From assembly GCA_900239685.1 (NCBI GenBank), contig OENT01000257.1, positions 85,576 to 149,575 of the forward strand: a stretch of DNA of 64,000 bases. Direction: 5' to 3'. Positions 25,094 to 38,197 of this stretch are shown here, piece by piece. Source of the DNA: Rotaria macrura. Its lineage: Eukaryota > Rotifera > Eurotatoria > Philodinida > Philodinidae. The notes under the pieces were generated by a model, which saw only the letters and a list, made by a program, of their open reading frames with translations, did not search any database and was not told where the DNA came from. Position 1 is the stretch's first letter. The number at the start of each line of letters is the position of its first letter. Both the position numbers and the translations under genes were made by a program.

Positions 25094-26948
25094 GATTTCA
25101 AATGTTATGTTAGAATAGGTAAGTTTTGTTTTGTTTCGTTGTAATGACAATAGATTATTACAAAAGTAGGATGAATTCAACAAAAACTCAATGTTTATAT
25201 AGATAATTGAAGGAATAATGTTGCAACGACAACAATCACTTACATTCTGAGGCAATTCAACGTGGCAAGCAAGCTGATGGCTATTCACATTTTTTTTTAC
25301 TCACATGTTACATTTCAATAATGACTCATACAATTTTTGACGCGTACCAATAAGATTCTTATGCATGTATACGCTACACTACACTTCATAATACTAAGTT
25401 GTGTACGAACCAACAATTAGATTGCGCCACTATGAACTGATCGGAACAAATGAATAAAATAAAATCTCGAAAATAAATCTATGGGTAGAGTTTTTCGTTT
25501 GCTAATACAAATAACGTAAAACAAATATTATATTATTCTTGTAGTAGTCTACAGGTGAAATTTGAAAAATTCTATTTTTACAACTGTTCATATCATGAAA
25601 GTACACACTTTCGTTGACTATATATTTCTACTGAGAAACACGAATTACGATGTTTCTATCAATTGAAATGGAGAATAAAAACAAAAAACTGAATCTCGTA
25701 TATCTTCTAGTCATTTTTTTAATATCAATTTACTATCGAAAAAACAACGTGAAATCATTATTGATCATTATAAATTATTTTGAAAGCGGTAGAATCTATC
25801 AATAGTTGACTTCAAGTTTTCGGTTTGACAAATATTCCAATCGTGTATAAAATTGATAAAGAATTCATAGTGCCAGGAAATCTTATGTCCATCGATAGAT
25901 GCAAAAAGAAAAAGATACAGTATAAACGCAGATAGTAAAGAGCAAGTTTTCAATATTTGACAATACGAAAATAAGTAGTGAATAATGAAACTATTTCAAG
26001 AAGATAATGTAAGGAGTCGAAAACTTCTTGATTCATATTACTACCACGATATATTTTTTGAATAGTGTGTTGACTTCAAGATTCCACTATCGACCTATTA
26101 CGATGAAGTGTGGAGTTTGCTCTTATCAAACAGATATCTATTACTTATATGACCATAGATTAATAGTATCTTGACCGATTTCATACTAGAATAGAAAGAT
26201 CTAATCTTTCGTAACAGACAAGTTTAGCAACGTTTCGAATTACGAAATTCCTCTATGTCTCTCTAATGGGAATCATATAATCTAAACGAATCATAATAAT
26301 GTGATCAAAAATTCGCAACAGATACGAAAAAAAACACTAAATTGTCACACGAGGAACCAAAAGTAACTATTTATACATTAATTAAGAGAAGATCAGTATG
26401 TTCGTCTAAATTGTGAGAAGAAAAGAAACTGTTCGAAATGGAATCGATTTTCTAGATATATATTCTCATTCCCATTGGCCCACATCTACTTCCGACTCAA
26501 TCAAAAAGTTGGCTAACATCTGTGTTAGAATATGAGACATGTTTCATTAAAAAACAATTTTTTTTTCTTGACAATCTAATTATGAATCGGCTTGAATAAT
26601 CGAATTCGTCGGAAACTACTTAGTATAGCTCGCGTGATTCAAATTAGAGAAGCATGAGAACGGACTAGAAACGTACTTCGTTGTCTTTGTCATGGCTCTT
26701 CATTTACTAATGAGTTTTCAATAAGAATTAATTCAAAAGATGAAACAATATTTACTTCATTTCGGAAACTAAAAGTAAGCACGAATGAATTTTTACGGAA
26801 ATATCTCATGGGCATTTACCTTACAACATATGAAGATTCGTAATCGAATTAAGATTCAGCATAGTAAATTATTGTATACAATGTGACCATCTCATTTCTA
26901 AAAGTTGTTAATCAAGAAATTAATATTTTTCGATTATTGAAAATTCTT
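25094..26948. other. intergenic region between SIL1 and the LIM gene
   Basis: AT-rich, 1.85 kb. It should contain the SIL1 promoter. No exon, RNA gene or repeat was recognised. Confidence 0.6.
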
Positions 26949-28650
26949 TTATTTTTTCAAACAAATTTCACAAACAATACTTCCATTTTGACAATGAAAA
27001 TCTTTCATTTCAATAGGTTGTTGACAAGTATTACATAGAAAACAAGTATGATGAAATTTTTTACCATCGAATTCACTTAATATTTCGCCCGTTAGAAATG
27101 GTTCTTTACATATTGTACAATGTGGTCCATGATCAATATGACAATTTAAACAATAAAGATGTCCATCTTCTTGACGAAAAAATCCTTGACTCACAATTGA
27201 TTTTTTACAATATCCACAACGAAAGCAATCCGAATGATATAAATCACATTGATACATTGAAATTGATTCACCTACAAGGAAATTTTTTCCACATTTTTTA
27301 CATTGATCATTCAATGTTTGTAATGTTTTCAATCCCATTATGCATGGTTCAATGTCGTTCATACATTGTTGACAATATAAGACGTTGTTTTTCGAATAGA
27401 ATTTTCTATTTTTCAATGTGATTAGACATTTCTTACAAATGAAACTAAAAATGAATTTAAAAAAAAACTAATTGCAATAACAAGGACTTTGTCGAGATTA
27501 ACGGTAAAATTCAAAAACATCCTACATCATTTTGTAGAATAACTCGTAGTCTGTCCGTCCATTGTTATACAGAAAATCATATTATTATAGTAACCTCTTG
27601 AGATTTTATCATAATGTTTAATGAACATACTATGAATGGATGACACCTGCAAGTTTTAGAATGCTGGATTTTTAATACATCAATAATGTATTCGAGATTT
27701 TTGTAGTTTATTATTATTCTTCGATGGAACTTATATTTGAGATGAAATATTCTCATGAAAGTGGTTCAAACAACCATACACCTTGTAAATATTTTCAAGG
27801 AACATTCGACAACTACTACATAATTCACATCGTTGTGCTGTTTAGTATAGTGTTGTTTTTAATTTTAAAGCAATTACTTAAATTTCAAAACATGGAACGT
27901 AATTTGAAGTTAACAATATTAGATCATTTTTTGAAAAGCAAAATTTTCTTCCACAAAGAATAGTAGATATATGAGAATAGATTGATGACGTTAACAACCG
28001 TAAACTAGACCGTTTCTAGGGTAGTTATGTATCTGTTGGTTTAACGTTTACGCTGAAGTATCCGATAATCGACTTTTCAGAAAAAATGATTAGTGTAATC
28101 ACAATTTCTTTGAGACAGAAACTGTCACAAGATCAATAGTATTCAAATTCTATTTAAAATGAAACAACAACGTCTTAAAGTTAAAATCATTTTCCATCGT
28201 ATGTATTAGGTTGTATACAGCGTCTAAGAACATCAAATTTGGTGAAAATATCATCAATGTAAGATTGATGGTCTAATGTAATAGGTACGTTAGATATTTT
28301 TATTTTTTACCATTCATCATGATATTCTTGTCCTTGAAATTCAACAATAATCGATGTTGGACTAAGTATTTGACTACATTCAATACATGATGAGCATCGT
28401 TTAAAATAGCATGTTTCACAATAAACTTGCGGATTCGATATCTAAACACACATATTTACATTTAAGAAATTCGAATATTGATTGTTCTATAAGAATTACA
28501 TCTAGTTGAAGTTTTTCATCGAGATAAAATGATTCGTGTGATAGTTGCTTTTTACAATTGATACATAAGAAACAACGAAAATGATATTGATGTTGTTTAA
28601 ATAGTGCAACATTTTCTTCGTGTTGAAAACAATCATTACATTTTTTACAA
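26949..28650 (-). CDS. multi-LIM-domain protein (FHL-like), 5' end unresolved
   Basis: Three firmly supported exons in transcript order: 28650-28500, 28441-28311, 27444-26949, joined in phase. They encode four consecutive LIM zinc fingers: the first starts CKKCNDCF...HFRCFLCINC, the second CIECSQIL...HDECFICKKC, the third CKKCGKNF...HSDCFRCGYC, the fourth CTICKEPF...HTCFLCNTC and ends EICLKK. No other domain follows, so the architecture resembles FHL/LIM-only proteins, which scaffold actin-associated and transcription complexes. The second finger has an extra Cys pair (KRCSSCIEC). The first supported exon begins within a codon (one base completes it), so an upstream exon must exist. Candidates at 28867-29177 and 30036-30152 are listed separately. 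Confidence 0.82.
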
Positions 28651-28866
28651 CTAAAATTTACACAAAATAAGAATCTATCGTTTAAAGTTTATCTCGGCAT
28701 GTTCTTTTCAAACATACACACTACTTTTTATAGGTATATGAATCATGACTAAAAATGGAACTGAAAATATATTATAAAAATGATCAAATTGATTACCCGC
28801 CAAAGATTAATCTCTTAGGAAAATGACTACTATCATATACAACTCTAGAATATGATTCTCATGTAC

Positions 28867-29177
28867 TCGTTTAGAATACTTATGTTCTTGGAATGGATTC
28901 GTAGTTCAATATTGCATATTGTACAAACTCTTAACAGCTTAGACAATATCATCTGACAATCGAAATAATGATTATCCATAATTAGGTAGTTTTTCATTGC
29001 TTGAATCAGAGAGATTCCATTTGTGTTTCGTATGAACTTTCGTTTGTTAATTTTACTAATAAAAGTAAGCGTATTGCTATGCTGATTTCGATTTTTTGGC
29101 CTCGAGATTTGAATCGCAAGTAGCATTTGTTGAGATCGAGAGAAGTTTTGAAATTTTTTGTGTTTATGATTTTTCAT
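28867..29177 (-). CDS. possible 5' exon of the LIM gene with half-LIM motif
   Basis: An open frame from Met 29177 ends at a possible GTACATG donor (exon end 28867) with two bases left over, exactly what the 28650 exon needs. The join would give VCTICNIELRIHSKN...DCKKC, where CTIC and CKKC are separated by 16 residues, the spacing of a half LIM finger such as the one at the N-terminus of FHL proteins. The upstream 80 residues are basic and show no domain. The donor is weak and the composition is unremarkable, so this may be coincidence. Confidence 0.3.
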
Positions 29178-30035
29178 TTGAAAGATATAGTTAAAATTAG
29201 AAAGAAATGAAAATGGTTTAAATTTTTACGAATCAATGTATTAATTTCATAATCTATCAAATCAATGAATTACTTTTTGTTTTCAAAAATTTAGGAAAAA
29301 CATAAATAAATGTTCTCTTTGTTCTAAAGAAACGAGCTTAAAATAGATGGATCTATGCCAGAAAAATTTCATCAGATGTCGATATAATTATATTACTTAT
29401 AATACAGAGAACTGTTGAACAAAAACTACTCGATGTGGATGACGATAATCACACGTAGATGTCATAATAAAAAAGAAATACTCTGAAGATTCAAGTTTAT
29501 TTAACGTAAACGAACAATATACATTATCGATTGAAATAGAAATTGCATGTCGGATTCATATTTGACGATAGGCAGAACATACATTCAAATATGGTTGACT
29601 ATGGAATATTACACATCTAAGTTCGACTCGATCGATTTCATGTAAATCTTGATGATTCGACGTAGACGAGGAAGAGAGTAACGCATACAGGTAAAGTAAA
29701 TCAAATTCAGAAAATTTACAAGTCATATGAAATTCGTTTTGATCCTATGCATAGAATTGTTGTATGTTTCTAGTTGAAAAACAAAATGACGACGAAACAT
29801 TTCGTGTTCACTCGAGAAAAAATAACAAGACATAATATTGTTGAGTATACATACTGTCGCATTCGAATAAATTTTGTTATTCATAGATTTACATACGGCT
29901 TGATAGAAGTTGAAGCGTGGCTAACGATAAATACATAATTTTCTATTCAATTAAATCTAGTACCTGGTCACAAAAAAAAAACTCCGAAACACTAATAAAA
30001 TTACATATATATATTTAATGAAAACTACTTCTTAC

Positions 30036-30152
30036 CTCTAAACAATCATTAAGTTTTTTGCTTTGTTCAACATCGAAAATTGAATTCAAATCATTCTTCA
30101 AGCTTTTAGATCGAAGAGGATTTTTGAAAAAAGTGATATCATCATTTTTAGA
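30036..30152 (-). CDS. possible isolated coding exon
   Basis: A 117-bp phase-0 segment reads a plausible 39-residue charged peptide (contains NPLRSKSLKNDLNSIFDVE) and ends at a strong GTAAGAA donor. It has no in-frame Met and would need an upstream exon. It could belong to the LIM gene only if an intermediate exon exists. Support is splice-signal and composition only. Confidence 0.22.
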
Positions 30153-32380
30153 CTTATATCATGTTTTTAAAAGGCATGTATTCAACATCTATCTATTTAA
30201 CTTTTTTGTCCTCAGACTAAGTTCAAATATTCAATCTGATGTATATCCATTGTTTTCGACGTATAAATTTACTCTTATCTAACATTGAAATTTCGATGAA
30301 AAAAAAAGAAAACACATGTACAAATTCTTTTACAATCTTGTTTTTCCTAAACATCACTTTGAACATGTTAGAAATGAATATGCCTCTCAAGAAAGTGCAA
30401 GCAAACTATATTGTGATTTGGTATAGATTTCGACGTTGTTACTGAATGAACAGTTGATTTTGTTTTTTTTTTATCAAGTTTATTGAGTGATTTTCTAGTT
30501 CATGATCAGTCGATTTCTCAATCAGATAAAACATGTCGTTTTTATCTTGAATCAGAAAAGAAATGAAATGAAATCTTTTCTTTTTTTTTTGGATATGCCT
30601 ATGAACACTACATATGTATATATTGATACCTATTTAGAACTGTATGTATTCAAGTTCTAAATATCAAAGTTTTTAATTCATCGATTAATGCTGAATAAGG
30701 AAAAATTCGATTGCATACATCATAGACTTGTGTGAGGAAGAAAAAAGAAAAATACGATTTTGATTATATCCTCAAGCCTTATCAATATTCAAAGCAAGTT
30801 TTGTAACGAACGTAGTACTTAATTGAAAAATAGATGTACTCGTAACCGACTCTTCAAGCTCTATTATACCATATATAAATTGATGAATATTTTAAATCTA
30901 CTCCGATTTCGCGGTATATGCACCTTCTGTTTGTTCACTTAATTGAAAATATTATGTCGATACGTAATCTAAGCTACTGAGGTTGAATAAAACTTCGATT
31001 AATTTATAAATGTATATAGGTAATAATTCATATTTGTCGTATTATTTTTGTTCAATCACTGCCCTATCTTTAATGCATAAAAAAGACAAATCTTACTGTT
31101 TTGATCGGATGAACTTCAATGCCCGGTACGAAATGTATATGATGGTTTGCTTTTCTGAGAAAATTCAACTATGTATCATGGACAACATTGATAAATATCG
31201 ATGTAAGACGTGAATCTGTCAAAGTGATGTAACGATGAAACAGATTTCAAAGTCGATTCAGTTTTTTCAATCTGCGATCAATTTCAATCTAATGAATGTT
31301 TACCGTTTCACCACAGATCATTTTCTAGAAGTTGATCAAAGATCTATAATGATGACCGAATAATTGCATTGAATTTTTGGCCAATGGCGTTTTCTTACTG
31401 AAAACCAATTGACTGATTATGATTGGCTATTTCCTATGTGACGTATTACCATAAGAAATGTTCTTCATTATTCTCAAGTTTATTTCCATGAAAATCATTT
31501 ATTTAGATCACACAAAAATTCTTTTAAATCCATCAAAACCGATAGAATAGATCAGATCGTGTGAAAGATGACATCGATCTATTTATTTGACATTGTTTAT
31601 TATTGAATACTTTACTCAGAATCTGATGTATCGAAAATAGAAACTATTATAAGAATCTTTCGAATTTAGAACGTTGAGTAGATCGAAATAGCTCTGAGCG
31701 ACATATGTTAACCTATTCAAAAAAAAAGAACTCTTTAATTTAGATCTCCTCTAGATCGGTTTGCAAAATATGGGTATCAATCATCGAAAATCCATACATT
31801 TATGAAAGAGAAGAAAATGAATCAATCCCATCGATATATTTCTTCATGATTTTAACTCTGCAATAAAACATAGTTTTGTACTACGATTATTAGATTTGCA
31901 TCAACGCAAAAGATCTTAATCGGAGACCATGGAAAAGAATCTATATTGATTGATATTAATCATCCTTTTACATCAAAATTTCCTAGAGTAAAATCGAAAA
32001 TATCTTCTTGCAATATATAGATAATGTATTGAATGATCATCTCATATTTGTATTTGATTGAAAATATAAAAAGAAGAAGATACGACAATACAGAAGAAAT
32101 GAAAAGAAAAAAAAAAGTGACGTTCAATATCATACAATGAAGAAATGTCCACAAAAGAAAAACACACTTCCGATGATCAAACCTTCGAATCATGATTAAT
32201 TGTTTAATCTAAAAGAAAAAGAAAAGAATGTGATTGTTATTAATAACAAAACTCAACATTCACCGGCATCTTTTTTTTTCCACCGAAACAAACAACACCC
32301 GATGATACATATCGAAGAGAAACAACTCTATCGTAACCTCTCATGAGACAATAGAAAACATATCGTACCTCTTTTGTTCT

Positions 32381-32862
32381 CTATGGTAATATAGGTGAAT
32401 ACCAGATGTGTGGTGCACTACCATAAGATGACATTGACTGCATATTTTTCATATGATCTAAGTCTAGAGAAAAATTTTCACGTACTTTTGATTTGATTCT
32501 GTTTACGTTCATACCTGATGATAGATTAGTTGGTATACTTGTTGAATAATTTGGACAAGAACGATTGTACGGTGCAGTAAATGGGCTAAGTCCATCGTAA
32601 CCACGTGTTGAACCTATGAGAGAAGAAAAAGCACTGTTAAAACTCAATTATATACTAATATTTCTATATAAGCAAATAAAGAAACAGGAAAAGTTTTCCT
32701 TTGGGATATAAATATTTCTATTAAAATAATTCAATTAGTTTTCTTCTCTTTTTTCCTATGAAACTGAACTTACTAGGGAAAAATGTTGGATATGCACTTG
32801 AACTACAAGCCGCAGCAGCAGCAGCAATTTGTCCAGTAAAACCTGAACCAAATGCTCCATAT

Positions 32863-32894
<32 letters not shown>

Positions 32895-35391
32895 AGGATC
32901 GTTCGGTGACGGAAGTACTTGAGGATAAAGTGATGACGTTGATGACGACGGTTGTATTTGTTGTGATAGTGAAAGTGATGGTGGTGTTGAACCTGATGGA
33001 CGCATATTTTCACCCATATCATTGATCAATTGTTGTTGGTGTTGTTGTTGTTGTTGTTGTTGCTGATGTTGTCGACGACCTTTAACTTTATCTTCACGAC
33101 GATACTTGGCTCGACGATTCGAAAACCATACCTAGAAAATATTTCAAACGTTTATTTTCTTTCGTTTGAAAAATTATGACAAATGTCATACTTGAATTCT
33201 TGCTTCAGGCAAATTAATTTTTTGTGCAAGTTTTTCACGTGCGTATACATCCGGATAGTGTGTACCATTAAAAGCTAAATAGAATATTTTAGTTTGAAAA
33301 AAATATGATGATAAGATCTTTCAAAGCATATTCATCAGTAAGTAAAAAATCAGATGATGTAGATCACCTTTTCGGAACATCATTCGTTGGATAATGTGTA
33401 GTATTCAAGTTCTATTATGTACCGTTTGTAATTATATACATAATAACACCTATGGATATATGTGCACGGTACACAATAGAACTTAAGAATCAATTTATTA
33501 TAAGTAGGATTAATCGAAAATTTCTAGAATTACGCATGTAGAATTGATCGATAAACATAGATTCATCTTTCCAAGCATTTATTTTCTTATTTGGAATGAT
33601 CAAGAGAATTTTTCTTAGTTTTATTTCTTCGATAAATACAAACATATACATTTATATATATACCTTGTTCTAAAGCATCGATCTGTTCCTGTGTAAATGA
33701 TGTTCGGTTACGTTGTAATTTACGTTTTAATTTTAAGCGTTCTTGTATAGCTTCATCATTCTCATTTAAACCATCTCGTGCAACTGTTTTGCTATCATTA
33801 CTTGCATCAGTTAAATCTAAAGAGAGAAAAAAACATTTTTTTTTCTTTTCTTTTTCTTCTTCTTGTCATTTACAATTGAATGAATAAAAAGAATGTCATC
33901 AACGATGTGGAAAAATGTACAGATTAGAAAAGATTGAACATCTGTAAAATGGTGACACAAGTTTTCTTTTTCTTTTTCTTTTCATTTCTGTTCTTCAATA
34001 AATACATCGAATATGATTTCGTTTTTTTTTCCATACTATTGATTTTGTTACCTTCTTTTTACAGCAAGGAAATGATACAGTAGCTTGAGGGCATTTGTAA
34101 ATTATTTTAATCAATACTGGAGGATGTATTTACTAAGCAACTATGTCTATGAATTTGATAAATTGAAATCAAAGCTTGTACCGAATCTACTCACTCAATA
34201 GACACAATGAATTTTTTACTAATCGGCAAATCGAGTAAACGATATCTCTGATCAATATTTTATTGAGTGTTCTCATATGAAAAATTGTATTGGTCGTTGT
34301 TGGGATTAAGAATCATATATTATTGAAGAGAAGATCTCTGAATTGAATGTATTGACATTTTTACCTCCTAGATCTTGATGATGTCCATGATTGACATCAT
34401 GTGTTTGATGTTTATATTCCGAATTTGAATCTCCACTTGTTGAATATGCTGCTGATAGTGGCTGTGCACCAGGATGATGAACATAAAATGACGATGATGT
34501 TGATGATGACGGCCATGGTTGACTTTGTAAAACACGTAATTTACTATCAACAGAATAATATGTTTCATGATTTGTCATTGAATCCATTGATTTCGAGCCA
34601 AGATTTCTTAAAACTCGATTTATTGAAGATACCTTAAATGATAAAACAAAAATGTAATATAACATAATATCATCGCCTTTTAGATGATTAGTTTTTTTCA
34701 TTGTACATACACTTGGTATATTTTCTGGATTACAAACATTTTCAGCCAAAAGACGATCACGAATTTCCCATGCAAATATGGACGGTGTTTCACGTTTATA
34801 TTGAGCAATTTTTTGTACAACATCATTTGTTGCTACACGAGGTTTGGAACCTCCAATTGCACGTGGTTTTATTGAACCTGTTTCGTAATATCGTGCTAAA
34901 ATTTTCGATACACAACCATTTGACACTTGTAAACACCGACTAATATCACAAGGACGCATGCCATTGTGAGCTAGTTCAACTATACGTGTTCGTGTACTAT
35001 CCGGTAACGGTCGACCATTAACAAATAAACCTCCAAGTTGATTGACTCCTGAATGGCCTAGAAAATTAATGTATACACATATTTCTTTCTCATTGCATAT
35101 TCATGATTAATATTAAAAAGATGGAACAGTAATAACACTTGAAATTCATTGCACTATAAAATTGTGATCAACCCGGCAGTGATTGATCATATTCTAATTT
35201 CTTATCAAAACAACAACAATAATATTTTTTCTTTTCTATCTCAGATTTGTCTTGAATGAAATTGTTAAATATATGTAAACAAGGCCCTTATAGACATACG
35301 TTTTTTTCTAGAAATACTTATGTTTGATCTCATGTTAAAGTAAGAATAGCGTACCTTTATGTGCCATTGAGAGATCATTATGAATATCCAT
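32381..35391 (-). CDS. PAX6: Pax6 (eyeless) paired-homeodomain transcription factor
   Basis: Seven coding exons in transcript order: 35391-35355, 35057-34711, 34632-34365, 33816-33664, 33274-33192, 33131-32774, 32613-32381, giving about 492 residues. A complete paired domain (residues about 13-141) has both PAI ([37 protein letters not shown]) and RED ([24 protein letters not shown]) halves. A Pax6-type homeodomain runs from residue 251 ([17 protein letters not shown]) to [14 protein letters not shown], with Ser at position 50. Introns after PS in RED, after LEQ and after ARIQ match Pax6 positions known from vertebrates. Pax6 directs eye and nervous-system development. Oddities: Tyr306 replaces the usual homeodomain Trp; Gln, His and Ala runs follow the homeodomain. 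A 5' UTR intron lies at 35404-35481. Confidence 0.96.
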
Positions 35392-35403
35392 TGTATTGAT
35401 AAA

Positions 35404-35481
35404 CTAGAATAATACGAAAACAACAATCAGAATAAATTTATTAAAAACAATAAAAACACGAAAGAAATTAAAACTACTTAC
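35404..35481 (-). other. 5' UTR intron of Pax6
   Basis: Reading the minus strand, a CACT|GTAAGTAG donor at 35481 and a TTATTCTAG acceptor ending at 35404 bound a 78-bp intron 12 bases before the Pax6 start codon. The upstream leader exon therefore ends at 35482. Confidence 0.6.
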
Positions 35482-35900
35482 AGTGACATGATTTCAAACT
35501 ATTCTTATCTGAATGTATCTGTCTGTATGGTATATAAATGTGTGTGTGTGTGTTTTTTCCTCTTACTCTTTTTTTTAGTTTTCTATTTCTATAATTGTGA
35601 TTTATTCAACTATATAGTTAATGTTCATTGAATCATGTATTTATTGATCATCAACAGTCATTCATTGGGGCGTATGTTTTCTTGTCAATACAAGAAACCG
35701 AAAAGAAGGAAGAAATCTCGGAATACAATCGAATATCTTGATTATCTTTGAACAAATATATTTTCCGTTTCTTTTCTTTTTTTTCTTCATCGCGCTTGGT
35801 TTTCTTCTTTTTGTATTTTATTTCACATATAGATATATATATTGAGAATATTAGTAACAACTTACAGTTCAGTGAGTTGGAACTTGTTTCGGATCACACA

Positions 35901-35916
35901 CGGGCGGGCGGGCGGA
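35901..35916. promoter_or_regulatory. CGGG repeat tract near the Pax6 5' end
   Basis: CGGGCGGGCGGGCGG is the most GC-rich tract near Pax6 and has three G-triplets plus a G-pair at one-base spacing. Its position about 510 bp upstream of the start codon fits a promoter or leader element; this is inference from position. Confidence 0.3.
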
Positions 35917-36215
35917 CAACGCTCGCACGGATTCGGTTAGTTAGCCTCGTGTGAACGCTCGATTTGTGCGCTTACAACTGAAAGCATCGAGACAAAACAC
36001 ATATACAAGAGAAAAATCGGGCAAGCGTATAACGACAAGAAAAAAAGAAATAGATCGCGAAAGGATAAGACCAAGCGAGGAGAGAAGGAGATGAAGAAAA
36101 AAATGCCATAAGAGACTCCACAGGCAGCAAATCCGATTGTTTGTCGGTCTTTTTCTCGTCTTTTTCTCTCTATTTTTTCTACTCGAATGAGCATATTCGT
36201 GTCTTTCCCTTTTTT

Positions 36216-36242
36216 CTCCCTCTCTCTCTCTCTCTCTCTCTT
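36216..36242. repeat. (CT)n microsatellite
   Basis: An uninterrupted CT run of about eleven units, about 0.8 kb upstream of the Pax6 start codon. Confidence 0.9.
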
Positions 36243-38173
36243 CTGACTGGTTACCTTTTTTCCTCTCTCTTCATCTTGTTGTCATTCATATACAGACGAC
36301 GTCTAAGCACTTTGTTGTAATCAAGTAGGCGAAGAAACGCAAAGAGAACAAATTAACGATTGGTTGGCTGATTTCTTTTTTCCTCTCGGGTCGATTAATG
36401 ATTGGTTACTTATTTTAAGTTCGTCATTCTTTCTTTTTTCCATTTTCTTTACCTGAGTCTTGATGAGTTTCCATTTTTTTTTCTTCAACTTCCGTGTCTC
36501 GTTCATTACGATTTATTACTGACCACCAAGAGAGAAATCATGCCTGATTACACACGTATATACATACACACATACATAGCGAGACAAGGACATTGGTCAG
36601 CAGTGACAATTCCCAACGGAAGAAAAAGAACGACAATAATTTTCTACGCCTATGATCATCTCATAATTTCTGCTTGAAAAAATCTTACAACATTTTGCCT
36701 TTTTGTCAAGTCGGTATCAAATCGTTTTATATCATTCATATGATGTGTTCTTACTTGTTATTCTCGGACAAGACGAAGAAACAAACGACGCCTTGATATT
36801 TTAATTAAACGAGAAAAGAAACGAAACAAGAGAAATAAAACTACGATCCGTTTGTTATTGTCGCCGAAATAAGAGAAGTCAACAACAATTGGAAATAAAG
36901 AGAAAAAAAGATTCAGGATTAAAAAAGTAATACAAATCATTATTTCTTATTGGATTGAATAATTAAGATAATCTAAATACCCTTAAGATATAATCATTCT
37001 GATTATTTTATAATTTCCCATTTGTCTTCTTTCGTTTCTCTGTTATACATGTATACAAAGTTCATTTGTATATTTTTATTTTCTAAGATGTCTTAATAGA
37101 AAAAAAAAAAGGAAACGATACCTTAAGAAAATGTTTTCAAGCAATATCTATCTTATGGCACGAAACCTATTGATAAAACAAATAAAATATCTTCATATTC
37201 ATAGTCAAGAATATCCTAAGGTCATCAAGATAGAGACAAACAGGCGATAGATCTCAATCAACAAGTGTATGTTAACGCTTATTAGAATCAGTATGAGTTT
37301 TTCTGCTATGAAAAATGCTTTTGAAAACGGTGGTATCACGACTTCTAAATCCGTCATTGATTAACGAAAGAATCATCCTGTCGCTCAGAAAACATTTTGT
37401 ACTTAAAAATTTTGATGAAAGCTTGAGAAACTTTGTAAGATCATTTATCTCGAATAACATTAACGTCATAAGAATGAAATATGAAAGTTCCTACTGTTTG
37501 AGGTCATTGGATTCTTCAATATAAGAATCGACCTTGTTTAAGTCTTTTATTCTCTATGTCTCTATTATTGTTATTTAGCTGGAAGATTCACAAAAAAAAA
37601 CATGTCAATTGAATTCACGTTTCTCGTTGTCAATCATTATAAACAGCAGGTGAAATTTGAAAAATATACATCGATTTCCATTTTCGGATCACTTATTTGA
37701 CGCCATAGAAAACAAGTATAGTTTGATCTAAAACAATTATCTTCTTCAATATGATCAGAATAAATATTGTATATCATCGATCAAGCACAGCAGGTCCACA
37801 TTCTTGTTCTTCTTCTGACGATGGTTCTAGTCAATCATTTCTTGTTTCTTTAGTAATTACCCTAATTTCCATCTGATTAACAATCGTTACATGTTGTATA
37901 TTGGATAGAACAGAATATAAAATGTTATTTCTTTCTGCTATTTTTTGCTTATCTATCGTTCGTTGTTCACAAGCACCGACAGACATTTACGATAACTAGA
38001 ATTGGAAATTGGAAAAAAGACATACACATGTCGGAAAAGAATCAGCTTCGTGCTTGTGCACTCATACTGATGAGGTCGATCATCATTCGAGCGTGATGAT
38101 GTCCGCCTACGAAATAGTTTTCTTTATAGATGGAAAAAAGAAAGAAATCTCAACAAATCAAAACGACATCGAC

Positions 38174-38197
38174 AATGATGATGATGATGATGACGAT
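38174..38197. repeat. (GAT)n microsatellite
   Basis: A run of GAT units in non-coding sequence upstream of Pax6. The plus frame through it encodes only an Asp run. Confidence 0.8.

Larger units (their letters stand above)
28651..32380. other. region between the LIM gene and Pax6 3' end
   Basis: Apart from the two doubtful exons noted, nothing is recognised in this 3.7 kb. Long plus-strand frames at 30058-30445 and 31010-31213 lack any domain and are AT-rich by-products. Confidence 0.5.

Noticed and set aside
27724-27963. Plus-strand 79-codon frame antisense to the LIM region flank
   Set aside because: Hydrophobic/AT-rich, no start context or partner exon, lies in the intron of the LIM gene.
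34401-34943. Plus-strand open frames across the Pax6 paired domain
   Set aside because: Antisense shadows of well-supported Pax6 exons.
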